The notes under the pieces were generated by a model. That model was not told the DNA's origin, made no database searches, and saw only the letters and a program-made list of their open reading frames with translations. From positions 39,766 to 103,765 of the forward strand of contig NZ_ALJC01000050.1 of NCBI RefSeq assembly GCF_000282975.1: a DNA stretch of 64,000 nt. The letters run 5' to 3'. Position numbers and translations under genes: made by a program. Below are positions 37,053 through 46,859 of the stretch, piece after piece. Position 1 is the stretch's first letter; each line of letters opens with the position of its first letter. Origin of the DNA: Pseudomonas psychrophila HA-4 (GTDB lineage Bacteria; Pseudomonadota; Gammaproteobacteria; Pseudomonadales; Pseudomonadaceae).

Positions 37053-37369
37053 CGATGATGACCGAGACATTAGTGAGTGGAACAACGCCCGTGAGCGACA
37101 ACGTCAATTTGAAACAGCACCTTAATACGCCAAGCGAAGAAGGTCAGACCCTTCGCGGGAGTGTCGAAAAGGCGCTGCACAACTATTTCGCCCACCTGGA
37201 GGGCGCTGAAGTCACGGACGTGTACAACCTGGTGCTTTCCGAAGTCGAGGCCCCTCTGCTCGAGTGCGTTATGAACTACGTCAAGGGCAACCAGACCAAA
37301 GCCTCCGAGATGCTAGGACTCAATCGCGGCACCTTGCGCAAAAAACTCAAACAGTACGATCTGCTGTAA
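37049..37369 (+). CDS. fis: DNA-binding protein Fis
   Basis: A 106-residue nucleoid protein that bends DNA and regulates rRNA and many growth-phase genes. The C-terminal helix-turn-helix [25 protein letters not shown] is the canonical Fis signature, with the dimer core [21 protein letters not shown] before it. The ATG at 37049 overlaps the dusB stop; the longer frame from 36899 is inside dusB. It is followed by a terminator. Confidence 0.97.
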   Translation: MTMMTETLVSGTTPVSDNVNLKQHLNTPSEEGQTLRGSVEKALHNYFAHLEGAEVTDVYNLVLSEVEAPLLECVMNYVKGNQTKASEMLGLNRGTLRKKLKQYDLL

Positions 37370-37386
37370 GCATTCAATCAAACCTG

Positions 37387-37419
37387 AAAGGCGTCCTGAT
37401 AAAACAGGCCGCCTTTTTT
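37387..37419 (+). terminator. Terminator after fis / possible attenuator in the purH leader
   Basis: AAAGGCGTCCTG, loop ATAAAA, CAGGCCGCCTT followed by T6 (37114 to 37119 offset: T-run at 37414-37419) forms an imperfect hairpin with a strong T-run. It ends only 31 bases before the purH ATG, leaving no room for a separate promoter after it. Confidence 0.8.
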
Positions 37420-37450
37420 GCTGACTCCTTTGCTTTTGATGGAAATCAAG

Positions 37451-39058
37451 ATGACCGATCAGACTACCCGCCTGCCGATCCGCCGCGCTCTAATCAGCGT
37501 TTCCGATAAAACCGGAATCCTTGATTTCGCCCGTGAACTGGAAGCCCTCGGCGTCGAGATTCTGTCCACTGGCGGTACGTTCAAGCTGCTGCAAGACAAC
37601 GGCGTGTCCGCAGTGGAAGTCGCGGACTACACAGGCTTCGCGGAAATGATGGACGGCCGGGTGAAAACCCTGCACCCGAAAATCCACGGCGGCATCCTTG
37701 GCCGTCGCGGCATTGACGACGACATCATGAACGAGCACGGCATCAAGCCGATCGACTTGGTAGCCGTTAACCTCTACCCGTTTGAAGCCACCATCAACAA
37801 GCCAGGCTGCGACCTGCCGACTGCTATCGAAAACATCGATATCGGCGGCCCGACAATGGTCCGCTCCGCTGCCAAAAACCACAAAGACGTGGCCATCGTG
37901 GTCAATGCCGGTGATTACGCCAACGTCCTAGAAAGCCTCAAGGCTGGCGGCCTGACCTACGCACAACGTTTCGACCTGATGCTCAAGGCGTTTGAACACA
38001 CCGCCGCCTACGACGGCATGATTGCCAACTACATGGGCACCGTTAACCAGGCGGCTGAAACCCTGAGCACTGAAGGTCGCAGCCAATTCCCGCGCACCTT
38101 CAACAGCCAGTTCATCAAAGCGCAGGAAATGCGTTACGGCGAGAACCCGCATCAAAGCGCAGCGTTCTACGTTGAAGCCAAGCCTGCCGAAGTTGGCATC
38201 GCTACCGCGACCCAATTGCAAGGTAAAGAGCTGTCCTTCAACAACGTGGCCGACACCGACGCCGCGCTGGAATGCGTGAAGAGCTTCGTTAAGCCGGCTT
38301 GCGTGATCGTCAAGCACGCCAACCCGTGCGGCGTGGCCGTTAGCCCGGACGCCGAAGGCGGCATCCGCCAGGCTTACGAACTGGCCTACGCCACTGACAC
38401 CGAATCGGCTTTCGGCGGCATCATCGCCTTCAACCGTGAGCTGGACGCTGAAACCGCCAAGGCCATCGTTGAGCGTCAATTCGTTGAAGTGATCATCGCC
38501 CCGTCCGTCAGCGAAGAAGCGCGCGCCATCGTGGCCGCCAAAGCCAACGTGCGCCTGCTGGCTTGCGGCGAGTGGAGCGCAGACCGTGCACCGGCCTGGG
38601 ACTTCAAACGCGTCAATGGCGGCCTGCTCGTGCAGAGCCGTGACATCCAGATGATCGGCAGCGAAGACCTCAAAGTAGTGACCCAACGCGCACCGACCGA
38701 ACAAGAGATCAACGACCTGATCTTCGCCTGGAAAGTGGCCAAGTACGTGAAGTCCAACGCCATCGTCTACGCCAAAGGCCGTCAGACCATCGGTGTCGGT
38801 GCAGGCCAGATGAGCCGCGTAAACTCGGCTCGCATTGCCGCGATCAAAGCAGAACACGCAGGCTTGCAGGTACAGGGTGCCGTGATGGCATCGGACGCGT
38901 TCTTCCCGTTCCGTGACGGCATCGACAACGCCGCCAAGGCCGGTATCACCGCGGTGATCCAGCCTGGTGGTTCGATGCGCGACAACGAAGTGATTGCCGC
39001 CGCCGATGAAGCAGGCATTGCCATGGTGTTCACCGGCATGCGTCATTTCCGTCATTAA
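37451..39058 (+). CDS. purH: Bifunctional AICAR formyltransferase / IMP cyclohydrolase
   Basis: A 535-residue enzyme doing the last two steps of IMP synthesis. The N-terminal IMP cyclohydrolase domain (~1-200) starts [20 protein letters not shown] and contains [12 protein letters not shown]. The C-terminal AICAR transformylase domain (~205-535) has [23 protein letters not shown] and the C-terminal [32 protein letters not shown]. Length equals P. aeruginosa PurH. The ATG at 37451 gives the standard start; the frame to 37418 crosses the terminator. Confidence 0.97.
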   Translation: MTDQTTRLPIRRALISVSDKTGILDFARELEALGVEILSTGGTFKLLQDNGVSAVEVADYTGFAEMMDGRVKTLHPKIHGGILGRRGIDDDIMNEHGIKPIDLVAVNLYPFEATINKPGCDLPTAIENIDIGGPTMVRSAAKNHKDVAIVVNAGDYANVLESLKAGGLTYAQRFDLMLKAFEHTAAYDGMIANYMGTVNQAAETLSTEGRSQFPRTFNSQFIKAQEMRYGENPHQSAAFYVEAKPAEVGIATATQLQGKELSFNNVADTDAALECVKSFVKPACVIVKHANPCGVAVSPDAEGGIRQAYELAYATDTESAFGGIIAFNRELDAETAKAIVERQFVEVIIAPSVSEEARAIVAAKANVRLLACGEWSADRAPAWDFKRVNGGLLVQSRDIQMIGSEDLKVVTQRAPTEQEINDLIFAWKVAKYVKSNAIVYAKGRQTIGVGAGQMSRVNSARIAAIKAEHAGLQVQGAVMASDAFFPFRDGIDNAAKAGITAVIQPGGSMRDNEVIAAADEAGIAMVFTGMRHFRH

Positions 39059-39077
39059 GACAAAGCGGCAAGCGTTT

Positions 39078-39201
39078 AGCTGCAAGCGGCAAGTTGGAGC
39101 GGATATGTGTCGCTTTTCCTGGCACTTGCAGCCTCAATAATTTAGAGCTTCAAGGGTCAGTAAGAGCACCACACATTTGCTTTTACTTGCAGCTTGCAGC
39201 T
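39078..39201. repeat. Imperfect inverted repeat between purH and purD
   Basis: AGCTGCAAGCGGCAAGT (39078-39094) and ACTTGCAGCTTGCAGCT (39185-39201) are inverses with one mismatch. The repeat ends 25 bases before the purD start codon and resembles the repeats at 35811-35930. Confidence 0.6.
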
Positions 39202-39226
39202 TATAACTTCTCCGAAGGAGTCTGAC

Positions 39227-40525
39227 TTGAACGTCCTCATCATTGGCAGCGGTGGCCGTGAACACGCACTGGCCTGGAAAGTAGCTCAGGACCCGCGTGT
39301 CACTAAAGTTTTTGTTGCCCCAGGCAACGCTGGTACCGCCATTGAAGCCAAGTGCGAGAACGTCGCTATCGACGTGCTGGCCCTTGAGCAATTGGCTGAT
39401 TTTGCCGAGAAGAACGTTTCGCTGACTATCGTTGGCCCGGAAGTCCCACTGGTTGCTGGTGTGGTTGATCTGTTCCGCGCACGCGGCCTGGACTGCTTCG
39501 GCCCAACCGCTGGCGCCGCGCAGTTGGAAGGCTCGAAAGCGTTCACCAAGGATTTCCTGGCACGTCACAAGATCCCAACCGCCGATTATCAGAACTTCAC
39601 TGAGATCGAACCGGCCCTGGCTTACCTGCAAAAGGTCGGCGCGCCGATCGTGATCAAGGCTGACGGCCTGGCAGCCGGTAAAGGCGTGATCGTCGCCATG
39701 ACCCTGACGGAAGCGGAAGACGCCGTGCGTGACATGCTCGCGGGCAATGCATTTGGCGAGGCCGGTTCACGCGTAGTGATCGAGGAGTTCCTCGACGGCG
39801 AAGAAGCCAGCTTCATCGTCATGGTCGACGGCAAGAACGTACTGCCAATGGCTACCAGCCAGGACCACAAACGCGTCGGCGACGCTGACACCGGCCCGAA
39901 TACAGGCGGCATGGGTGCTTACTCCCCCGCTCCTGTGGTCACTGCCGACGTTCACCAGCGCGTGATGGACCTGGTGATCTGGCCAACCGTGCGCGGCATG
40001 GCCGAAGAAGGCAACGTCTACACCGGTTTCCTGTATGCAGGCCTGATGATCGACAAAGCTGGCAACCCTAAAGTGATCGAGTTCAACTGCCGCTTCGGCG
40101 ACCCTGAAACCCAACCGGTAATGCTGCGTCTGCAGTCGAGCCTGGTATTGCTGGTTGAGGCAGCGCTGGCTCAGGCGCTGGACAAGGTTGAAGCGCAATG
40201 GGACCCACGTCCAAGCCTGGGGATTGTTTTGGCAGCAGGCGGCTACCCTGGCGACTACGCTAAAGGCGCTGTCATCCAAGGACTGGACGCCGCAGCACAA
40301 CTGCAAGGCAAAGTGTTCCACGCAGGTACCGCACTGAATGCCGCTGGCGAAGTCGTGACCGCAGGTGGTCGCGTACTGTGTGCAACGGCAATGGGCGACA
40401 CCGTTGAAGCGGCACAAAAGCAGGCCTATGCACTGGCCAAAGCCATCGAATGGGATGGCTGTTTCTATCGCAATGATATTGGCTACCGAGCCATTGCACG
40501 CGAACGCGGTGAGTCTCAGGAATAA
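39227..40525 (+). CDS. purD: Phosphoribosylamine-glycine ligase
   Basis: A 432-residue ATP-grasp enzyme of purine synthesis making GAR from phosphoribosylamine and glycine. Motifs are NVLIIGSGGREHALAWK, GPEVPLVAGVVD, KADGLAAGKGVIVA (ATP-grasp) and FNCRFGDPETQPVMLRL. The start is an unusual TTG at 39227: it has GAAGGAG at 39214-39220, six bases away, and gives the conserved N-terminus; no ATG lies nearby in frame. It follows purH across a repeat region, and may share its transcription. Confidence 0.95.
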   Translation: MNVLIIGSGGREHALAWKVAQDPRVTKVFVAPGNAGTAIEAKCENVAIDVLALEQLADFAEKNVSLTIVGPEVPLVAGVVDLFRARGLDCFGPTAGAAQLEGSKAFTKDFLARHKIPTADYQNFTEIEPALAYLQKVGAPIVIKADGLAAGKGVIVAMTLTEAEDAVRDMLAGNAFGEAGSRVVIEEFLDGEEASFIVMVDGKNVLPMATSQDHKRVGDADTGPNTGGMGAYSPAPVVTADVHQRVMDLVIWPTVRGMAEEGNVYTGFLYAGLMIDKAGNPKVIEFNCRFGDPETQPVMLRLQSSLVLLVEAALAQALDKVEAQWDPRPSLGIVLAAGGYPGDYAKGAVIQGLDAAAQLQGKVFHAGTALNAAGEVVTAGGRVLCATAMGDTVEAAQKQAYALAKAIEWDGCFYRNDIGYRAIARERGESQE

Positions 40526-40539
40526 GCAACCCATATGGA

Positions 40540-40566
40540 TAGGCAGGGGCGGATCGCCCTTGCCTA
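40540..40566 (+). terminator. Hairpin after purD
   Basis: TAGGCAGGGGCG (40540-40551), loop GAT, CGCCCTTGCCTA (40555-40566): 12 bp with one G-U pair. There is no good T-run, so termination strength is uncertain. Confidence 0.5.
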
Positions 40567-40626
40567 ACTATTCCAGCGCCGCGCATAGTTACCGCCTCTG
40601 GCTTCAAACTACGAAGGGATCTCACC

Positions 40627-43404
40627 GTGCGCTGGCTTAGGATCGCCATAGGAATCACCGTCACTCTGCTGACGACTCTGCTCTGCCTGACACCTGCCTA
40701 CGCTGCACCAGGCGGTAATTGGTCTGTGCTTTCAGACCCTCAAGGCGACCTGCAACTGAGCGATATACGCTCAGCCCGATTCAACAACCAATTTACGCCC
40801 ATCGAACTTGAGCAGATGGTGCCCGCCGAGCCCGGCGAAGCGCTGTGGGTACGATTCCGGTTACAGCCCGATAAACATGAGCAGATCCTGCGAGTCTTCG
40901 CCCCCGATCTGGCACGTCTGGATTTGTATGCCCTAGACGACCATGGGCTGATTTCCGAAGTGACCACCGGCAATACCCTGCCTCAATCCGAGAAGCCGCT
41001 ATCGAGCAGCGACTACCTGCTGCCCTTGCCTCAGGCCACTCAGCCTCTGGATATTTATCTGCGCATGGTGTCTGAGCACCAGTTGCGCCCGCACATTACC
41101 CTCAGTACCGCCGTCATGCTCGCTGCCGACCAAGGCATGCCCTTGCTCTATGGGCTGTTGCTCGGCTGCTTGGCGATGCTGGTGCTGCACAACCTGATGC
41201 GCTTTAGCTTATCGCGCATGGTCAGCAGCCTGTGGCTTGCCCTCTGCGAAACCTTGCTACTGACAAGCTCCGCGCTGTTTTTAAACTTGCTGGGGCCTTG
41301 GGTTCCCGAGTGGCACAGCGTGCAAACCCCGGGCGCATATCTGGCGCTTGTACTGACTGCGCCTTGCGGACTGATGTTCGCCTACAGCTTTTTCTCCACG
41401 CGAGGCCCGCACCCGCTGCACAAACTGCTGCTGATCGACATTCTTATCATCGGCATTTGCGGCCTGTTGCTGCTGTTCTTCGACAGCCTCCCGCTTAACC
41501 TGATTACTTACGCACTGGTCGGGCTGGCAAGCCTTAGCATCCTGCTGGTGGGGGTTTACCACTGGCAACAAGGCTACCGACCGGCCCGCCTATTTGTTGT
41601 AGCGATGGTGATATTCAATACCGGCACGCTCGTGATTCTGCCGTCTCTGCTGGGCTTGACCCTGATTGCCCCGCAAGAGCTGGTACTGGCCCTGATGAGC
41701 GTGGTGTGTGTCAGCGGTTTGCTAATGAGCGTCGCTTTGAGCGAGCGTACCCGGAGCATCAAGGAAGACGAATTCAGCATCAGCTGCGACCTAGCCGCCA
41801 GTAATGCCGAAGTGAATGCCAAAGCCGAGTTTCTGGCCAAGATCAGTCATGAGATTAGAACGCCAATGAACGGCGTATTGGGCATGACGGAATTGCTGCT
41901 CGGTACGCCGTTATCTGTTAAGCAACGCGATTACGTGCAGACCATCCACAGTGCGGGCAACGAACTGCTGACACTGATTAACGAAATCCTCGACATCTCC
42001 AAACTGGAGTCCGGGCAGATCGAACTCGACGATGTGCAGTTCGACCTTAACGCGCTCATTGATGACTGCCTGAGCATCTTCCGCACCAAGGCTGAACAGC
42101 AAAACGTCGAACTCATCAGTTTTATCCAACCGCAAGTGCCACGCGTAATCAGCGGCGACCCCACACGCTTGCGCCAAACCTTGCTGAGCCTGCTCGAAAG
42201 CGCGCTGAAGAAGACCGACGAGGGCGAAATCCTGATCGTGGTCGCCCTAGAAGAACGCAGTGACCCGCCACGCCTACGTATTGCCGTTCAGGACTCGGGG
42301 CAGCCTATGAACGATGAGGAGCGCGACGCACTGTTAAACGCTGAACTGCACAGCAAAAACTTTCTCGCGGCCACCCGCCTGGGCGGCCATTTGGGGCTGG
42401 TGATTGCTCGCCAACTGATCACCTTGATGGGCGGTGAGTTCGGGATCAAGACCGGGCAAACCAAAGGCACCAATTTCTGGCTGACCCTGCCGCTAGACCC
42501 GCAACTTCTTGAGCACCCGACCTCAGATCTGGACGGCCCGCTCAAAGGCGCCCGAGTGCTGGTCGTCGATGACAACGACACCTGCCGTAAAGTCTTGGTG
42601 CAGCAATGTTCGGCTTGGGGGTTGAATGTCAGCGCCGCCGCCTCCGGTAAAGAAGCACTCGCCCTACTGCGCACCAAGGCGCACCTGCGTGATTACTTCG
42701 ACATTGTCTTGCTGGACCAGAACATGCCCGGCATGACTGGCATGCAGCTGGCCGCCAAAATCAAAGAAGATCCAAGTCTCAATCACGACATCCTACTGGT
42801 GATGCTCACGGGCATCAGCAACGCGCCGAGCAAGATCATTGCACGCAATTGCGGTATCAAGCGCATTCTGGCCAAACCCGTGGCCGGCTACACCCTGAAA
42901 ACCACCTTGGCTGACGAACTGACCCAACGCAACAACGGGAATGCAGTGGCACATACCTTGGGCAATGGCCCTGCTGCACCAATTACCGTGCCCAGCAACT
43001 TCCGCATTCTAGTGGCCGAAGACAACAACATCTCGACCAAGGTCATTCGCGGCATGTTGAGCAAACTCAACTTGCACCCCGACACGGCCAGTAACGGTGC
43101 CGAAGCCCTGCAAGCCATGAAAACCCAGCGCTACGACCTGGTGCTCATGGATTGTGAAATGCCGGTGTTGGATGGTTTTTCAGCCACCGAACAATTGCGC
43201 GCCTGGGAAGTCAGCCATCAGCGCGTACGCACACCAGTGGTAGCGTTAACCGCGCACATTCTGGCCGAACACAAAGAACGTGCGCGCCAATCGGGTATGG
43301 ACGGCCACATGGCCAAGCCTGTCGAACTGTCGCAACTGCGCGAACTGGTCGAATTTTGGGTTGCTCAACGTGAGCTGCGTCAATCCCAGGCTCAACCGTC
43401 CTAA
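40627..43404 (+). CDS. retS: Hybrid sensor kinase RetS
   Basis: A 925-residue protein with a signal peptide ([15 protein letters not shown]), periplasmic 7TMR-DISMED2 domain (~30-160), seven-helix 7TM domain (~170-365) and histidine-kinase dimerisation domain with His408 ([16 protein letters not shown]). An ATPase domain follows, then two receivers with Asp697 (LLDQNMPG) and Asp842 (LMDCEMP). In the ATPase domain the N-box reads [15 protein letters not shown], lacking the usual Asn, as expected for RetS, which works by blocking GacS rather than by normal kinase activity. RetS in P. aeruginosa promotes acute virulence and represses biofilm genes. The GTG at 40627 has AAGGGA at 40614-40619. The place after purD matches PA4856. 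Confidence 0.88.
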   Translation: MRWLRIAIGITVTLLTTLLCLTPAYAAPGGNWSVLSDPQGDLQLSDIRSARFNNQFTPIELEQMVPAEPGEALWVRFRLQPDKHEQILRVFAPDLARLDLYALDDHGLISEVTTGNTLPQSEKPLSSSDYLLPLPQATQPLDIYLRMVSEHQLRPHITLSTAVMLAADQGMPLLYGLLLGCLAMLVLHNLMRFSLSRMVSSLWLALCETLLLTSSALFLNLLGPWVPEWHSVQTPGAYLALVLTAPCGLMFAYSFFSTRGPHPLHKLLLIDILIIGICGLLLLFFDSLPLNLITYALVGLASLSILLVGVYHWQQGYRPARLFVVAMVIFNTGTLVILPSLLGLTLIAPQELVLALMSVVCVSGLLMSVALSERTRSIKEDEFSISCDLAASNAEVNAKAEFLAKISHEIRTPMNGVLGMTELLLGTPLSVKQRDYVQTIHSAGNELLTLINEILDISKLESGQIELDDVQFDLNALIDDCLSIFRTKAEQQNVELISFIQPQVPRVISGDPTRLRQTLLSLLESALKKTDEGEILIVVALEERSDPPRLRIAVQDSGQPMNDEERDALLNAELHSKNFLAATRLGGHLGLVIARQLITLMGGEFGIKTGQTKGTNFWLTLPLDPQLLEHPTSDLDGPLKGARVLVVDDNDTCRKVLVQQCSAWGLNVSAAASGKEALALLRTKAHLRDYFDIVLLDQNMPGMTGMQLAAKIKEDPSLNHDILLVMLTGISNAPSKIIARNCGIKRILAKPVAGYTLKTTLADELTQRNNGNAVAHTLGNGPAAPITVPSNFRILVAEDNNISTKVIRGMLSKLNLHPDTASNGAEALQAMKTQRYDLVLMDCEMPVLDGFSATEQLRAWEVSHQRVRTPVVALTAHILAEHKERARQSGMDGHMAKPVELSQLRELVEFWVAQRELRQSQAQPS

Positions 43405-43485
43405 CTACCTTGCTTGGCCGTACCGACAGACCGCAAAACCCCTGATAGACTTTCGGCGCCCCCTACTGCGATGTGAGCCCAGACC

Positions 43486-44082
43486 ATGCTGCATGTTTTG
43501 TTCAGTGTGTATTTGAAGATGCTGGTGCTCTACAGCCCGTTCTTCGTTCTGTCCTGTTTTATCAGCCTGACCCGCGGCTATTCAAACAAGGAACGGCGCC
43601 GCCTGGCTTGGAAAGTGGCGCTGGCCACACTGATTTCAAGCGTATTGCTGTACTTGTTTGGACGGGTAATTTTTAGCGTCTTTGGCATCACAGTAGATGC
43701 ATTTCGCATTGGCGCCGGCAGTGTGTTGTTCATCTCGGCACTGGGCATGGCCCAAGGCAAGTCTGCGGTGCAGAGCGACAATGTTCAGCAAGACGTCACC
43801 ATCGTGCCGTTGACGATCCCGCTTACTGTTGGCCCCGGCACCATTGGTGCGCTGTTGGTCATGGGCATCAGCCAGCCCCACTGGGACGATAAGCTTATGG
43901 CGATTATGAGCATTATCATGGCCAGCCTGACGGTGGGTCTGGTGCTTTATCTGTCCAACAGAATCGAGCGCATTCTGGGCGATCAAGGCTTACAAATTGT
44001 TAGTCGCCTAATGGGGCTATTCGTGTGCGCCTTGGCGGCACAGATTATCTTTACCGGGATAAAAGGCTATTTAGTGCCTTGA
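43486..44082 (+). CDS. MarC / YhgN family membrane protein
   Basis: A 198-residue inner-membrane protein with about six helices. Signatures include SPFFVLSCFISLTRGYSNKERRR near the start and the conserved TIVPLTIPLTVGPGTIGALL motif in the middle (~103-122). The family (MarC, YhgN) has no established function despite the historical name. It lies downstream of retS like PA4857. It converges with the accessory gene cluster that begins at 44125. Confidence 0.85.
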   Translation: MLHVLFSVYLKMLVLYSPFFVLSCFISLTRGYSNKERRRLAWKVALATLISSVLLYLFGRVIFSVFGITVDAFRIGAGSVLFISALGMAQGKSAVQSDNVQQDVTIVPLTIPLTVGPGTIGALLVMGISQPHWDDKLMAIMSIIMASLTVGLVLYLSNRIERILGDQGLQIVSRLMGLFVCALAAQIIFTGIKGYLVP

Positions 44083-44124
44083 GCGGTCTGTGCCACTCCC
44101 GCTCCAGGAACGAATCGAGTTAGC

Positions 44125-44778
44125 TCAGTGCTTCAGCTTCCTAAAAAAATTTTCTCGAACAGAGGCCAGCTCCTTCACTGTATTAGCCCGGTGACTGTCG
44201 TAATGTTCTCGCTTCAGATAAAAACCGGCCCATATTAATTGCGTGTCGAGAACATCGGTTTCACGAAGGACTCGACCATTGAACAATATATTTTTTACAT
44301 TCCTACGGGATGTGACTCGTAACCCACTCACATATATGTAATTGCCTAATTCCTTACGAGGCTCACAAGGCACAAACTGATAATAAGCAATGTTGCCGGA
44401 GCGACTATGCCCCTCAAAGATCTGTTGAGCGATGGAATCAAGCCGCAACGCCTCAATTGATTCCCTTATCCCTTTTTTCAGCGACGCTTGTTTCAGCCCC
44501 TGCAGGTTGAGCAGCGCAGCCTCTTCCAGGCTGTCATAGGCATTTTGGACCACCACATCGGCGTCCATGATCTCCTCATCCACTTCCCACCCTACATCCA
44601 TCAATACGTTGGTGAAAACCTCAAACCAATCGGTCAGTTGAGTCACACGATCACAGTACCGATCGGCCATGAGCTGTGCATAACCAATACTGTTCATGAT
44701 GTCGGTTTGATCTTGATCCACAATGCCGTCTACAAACGACACAACACTGCCGCCTGCAATGATTGCTCGACTACTCAT
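44125..44778 (-). CDS. Unknown protein C of a three-paralogue operon
   Basis: A 217-residue protein I do not recognise, third gene in the transcription order. No signal peptide or membrane helix is visible. It aligns by eye over its whole length with the two upstream proteins: VVSFVDGIVDQDQTDIMNS, GYAQLMADRY, a middle acidic helix region, YYQFVPCEPRK, LFNGRVLRETDV, WAGFYLKREHYDSHR and the tail FFRKLKH. The ATG at 44778 has GGGAG nine bases away. Codon use is AT-richer than the conserved genes around it, in keeping with transfer. The 141-bp gap before it holds no gene I can see. Its 3' end converges with marC. Confidence 0.6.
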   Translation of the reverse strand: MSSRAIIAGGSVVSFVDGIVDQDQTDIMNSIGYAQLMADRYCDRVTQLTDWFEVFTNVLMDVGWEVDEEIMDADVVVQNAYDSLEEAALLNLQGLKQASLKKGIRESIEALRLDSIAQQIFEGHSRSGNIAYYQFVPCEPRKELGNYIYVSGLRVTSRRNVKNILFNGRVLRETDVLDTQLIWAGFYLKREHYDSHRANTVKELASVRENFFRKLKH

Positions 44779-44919
44779 GGGATTGCTCTCCCGAGTACCG
44801 GCTGTTTTGGCCGAAAGCAGGGAGATTCTTGGTTACTGAAAGAACAATTTATAAGACTCATGTTGCACTCCTTGTGCTGATGCCATCCTATGGCTTTTGC
44901 TGCCAATGCACTCAAACGT

Positions 44920-45636
44920 CTAAGGGAGAGTACCAACTAAAGGCGGCGGCAAATCGAGATCCACAATCAGGGTCGCCTCAGCCCCGTCAAGACCGGCCAA
45001 GACGCTGCCTCTCATGTCGCTGAACGCTGACGTATCCAGTTCAAATTCCGAGACTGATAACAACATTGACCCGATAACAAACTTACCTGCGAACCATTGA
45101 TCGAATAAATGTTCGTCCAATAACTGATGCACGGAAAAGCCGACCTGAACATCAATCATGTGGGCTTCAGGGTTGACCACGCTAACGTACATAAGAACCT
45201 CTGAACGCTCAGCGGTCTTCAACGATGAATCAGACTTCGTCACCCGCAGCACCGAATCAAAAAAAACTTTCTGTGCATTTAGCGAGCTAGCCAACGCGTT
45301 CAACCCACTCCTAATCGCCTCCTCCATCGAAGATGGATCAAAATGTGGAGCATGGGCAAACTGCTCCATGATCAGCGTGGTCGCATTGATATTTGCTTTG
45401 TCAGCAGGCTGCGGGCGTCTAGCCAGTGTAAAAGGTGCAGACCATTTCAACTCTGCTCTCGCGCGAGTCAGCCGCGCGTCCCACGCTATTGTTTCAGAAA
45501 ACTTATCAGCCTTAACACTGGCGTATAACTGCGCATATAACTGGCTATTCAAAACATCTTTTTTAATCTGATCGGTTAACGTTTTATGCAATAGAACTAA
45601 CTGACCTGATACAACCTTCATTTCATAGTCACGCAT
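44920..45636 (-). CDS. Unknown protein B of a three-paralogue operon
   Basis: A 238-residue protein of unknown function, the middle gene. It shares with protein C the stretch DVLNSQLYAQLYASVKAD (C: DIMNSIGYAQLMADRYCD), a Trp-containing strand ELKWSAPF (C: DVGWEVDE), the segment LMYVSVVNPEAHM (C: YYQFVPCEPRK), and a LFDQWFAGKF/LFNGRVL match. It ends in a proline-rich tail LDLPPPLVGTLP in place of the FFRKLKH tail. No signal peptide or transmembrane helix. The frame includes a GTG at 45639; the ATG at 45636 with AAGGGA eleven bases upstream is chosen but not certain. It is 124 bp from protein A. Confidence 0.6.
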   Translation of the reverse strand: MRDYEMKVVSGQLVLLHKTLTDQIKKDVLNSQLYAQLYASVKADKFSETIAWDARLTRARAELKWSAPFTLARRPQPADKANINATTLIMEQFAHAPHFDPSSMEEAIRSGLNALASSLNAQKVFFDSVLRVTKSDSSLKTAERSEVLMYVSVVNPEAHMIDVQVGFSVHQLLDEHLFDQWFAGKFVIGSMLLSVSEFELDTSAFSDMRGSVLAGLDGAEATLIVDLDLPPPLVGTLP

Positions 45637-45760
45637 CACTTATGGCTTCCCTTCATAGCGCACCTGATATGAAGCAGCGCTCAACGAACGCTGCCAACAT
45701 AAGTATTATTAAAACCCAATCGACCTGAAATAATCGTCAACCCCGTATAGATTAATTATC

Positions 45761-46543
45761 TTAGGGCTTTTTTAACGATTTAAAGAAATCATCTTGCTCT
45801 TGACCTAACCAGTCGAGAATCATAGGCTCGACACGTTTGTAACTGTCGTAGTTCATATTAATCATCGACGATGCCTTTTGCACTTTCAGGTTTGAACTTT
45901 TCCATTTCCAGAACCATGCTCCACCTTCTACAGACTTGAACGCACACTCCAAGCCGGCAAAGACAGCAACGGGAATACCCTCCTTGGATTCCAAGCATGG
46001 CACTAGCTGAAAACTACCTACGTTATCGCCCTTACTATTGTTGTCAAACAGTGTAATGAGTGCATTATCTTTTTTTATCGTATCAAACACCTTGCTCAGC
46101 AACGGCAAGAACGCCGCTGCATTGATACCCGCAACCTGCGCAATAATATCCAGTACAAGGCTGTCCATCGTGACATTTATTTTCGACGTATCGTGATCAG
46201 TAAAGATAAAACTGGGGGTAAACCAACCGCAGTTATTTATGGCCACCCCATAGGCCATATACCACTTTATAGGCTCATATTTACGAGACGCTACTGTATC
46301 CGAATATTTCTCTGCAAATTGTACGCTGTACATAACTGCCTTGCGATTTTCGAGAGATACACCATCCGCAAAGGCAACAACAATAGGAGACTTGGCCCCG
46401 ATAAAAGCGTCTTCACCCGTAGTTTCAGGCACCAACGGTTCAGCTCTTAGTTTTGCAAATCGAGGTTGAGGAACAACAGGTAGAGCCTTAAAAAAAAGAT
46501 GTGTTTCTTCATCGGTTGGCAACTGATTTTTAACGAATTCCAT
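45761..46543 (-). CDS. Unknown protein A of a three-paralogue operon
   Basis: A 260-residue protein of unknown function, first of the three. After a 50-residue N-terminal extension, it shows the same core as protein C: VVAFADGVSLENRKAVMYS, FAEKYSDTVASRKYEPIKWY, NCGWFTP, the segment SFQLVPCLESK, and the tail MNYDSYKRV...FFKSLKKP (C: EHYDSHRAN...FFRKLKH). There is no signal peptide or catalytic motif. The frame starts at 46558, but the ATG at 46543 has TGGAG nine bases upstream and gives MEFVKNQLP. It is preceded by a 316-bp AT-rich gap that should carry the promoter of all three genes. Confidence 0.6.
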   Translation of the reverse strand: MEFVKNQLPTDEETHLFFKALPVVPQPRFAKLRAEPLVPETTGEDAFIGAKSPIVVAFADGVSLENRKAVMYSVQFAEKYSDTVASRKYEPIKWYMAYGVAINNCGWFTPSFIFTDHDTSKINVTMDSLVLDIIAQVAGINAAAFLPLLSKVFDTIKKDNALITLFDNNSKGDNVGSFQLVPCLESKEGIPVAVFAGLECAFKSVEGGAWFWKWKSSNLKVQKASSMINMNYDSYKRVEPMILDWLGQEQDDFFKSLKKP

Positions 46544-46859
46544 AGCAACACACTCCATTTAATTTAATAACCGGACTTTCCTTGCCGGGCAAATAAAACT
46601 TAGCCTCCTCACCACAACAATGCAAAACACAAGCCCATACCAAATGTTACTAAGGCCTAAATACTGCCTTCCGCTCTAACAATTAAAACAACAACCCTTG
46701 TACGCACACACGAAACGTTTAATTCAGACACTGCAACTAAGGCACGCACCTGAAACTTCCCACTTGAATTTTTTATATTTCACAAGCGCTTTGTTAACTG
46801 CCACAACACAAACAACAATGGCCCATCAGGGCCATTGTGTTCAGTGCTTATAAGCGTCG
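46544..46859. other. AT-rich gap between cobJ and the three-paralogue operon
   Basis: 316 bp without a gene. It contains the cobJ terminator at one end; the rest (46559-46814) is AT-rich and is the expected promoter region for the downstream unknown operon. I could not pick a convincing -35/-10 pair. Confidence 0.5.
46815..46838 (-). terminator. Terminator after cobJ
   Basis: ACAATGGCCC (46815-46824), loop ATCA, GGGCCATTGT (46829-46838), a perfect 10-bp stem; T-rich sequence follows on the minus strand. It separates the cob operon from the three unknown genes. Confidence 0.75.

Noticed and set aside
37928..39085. 385-codon minus-strand ORF across purH
   Set aside because: Antisense to the conserved purH with no ribosome site or motif; a product of high-GC codon bias.
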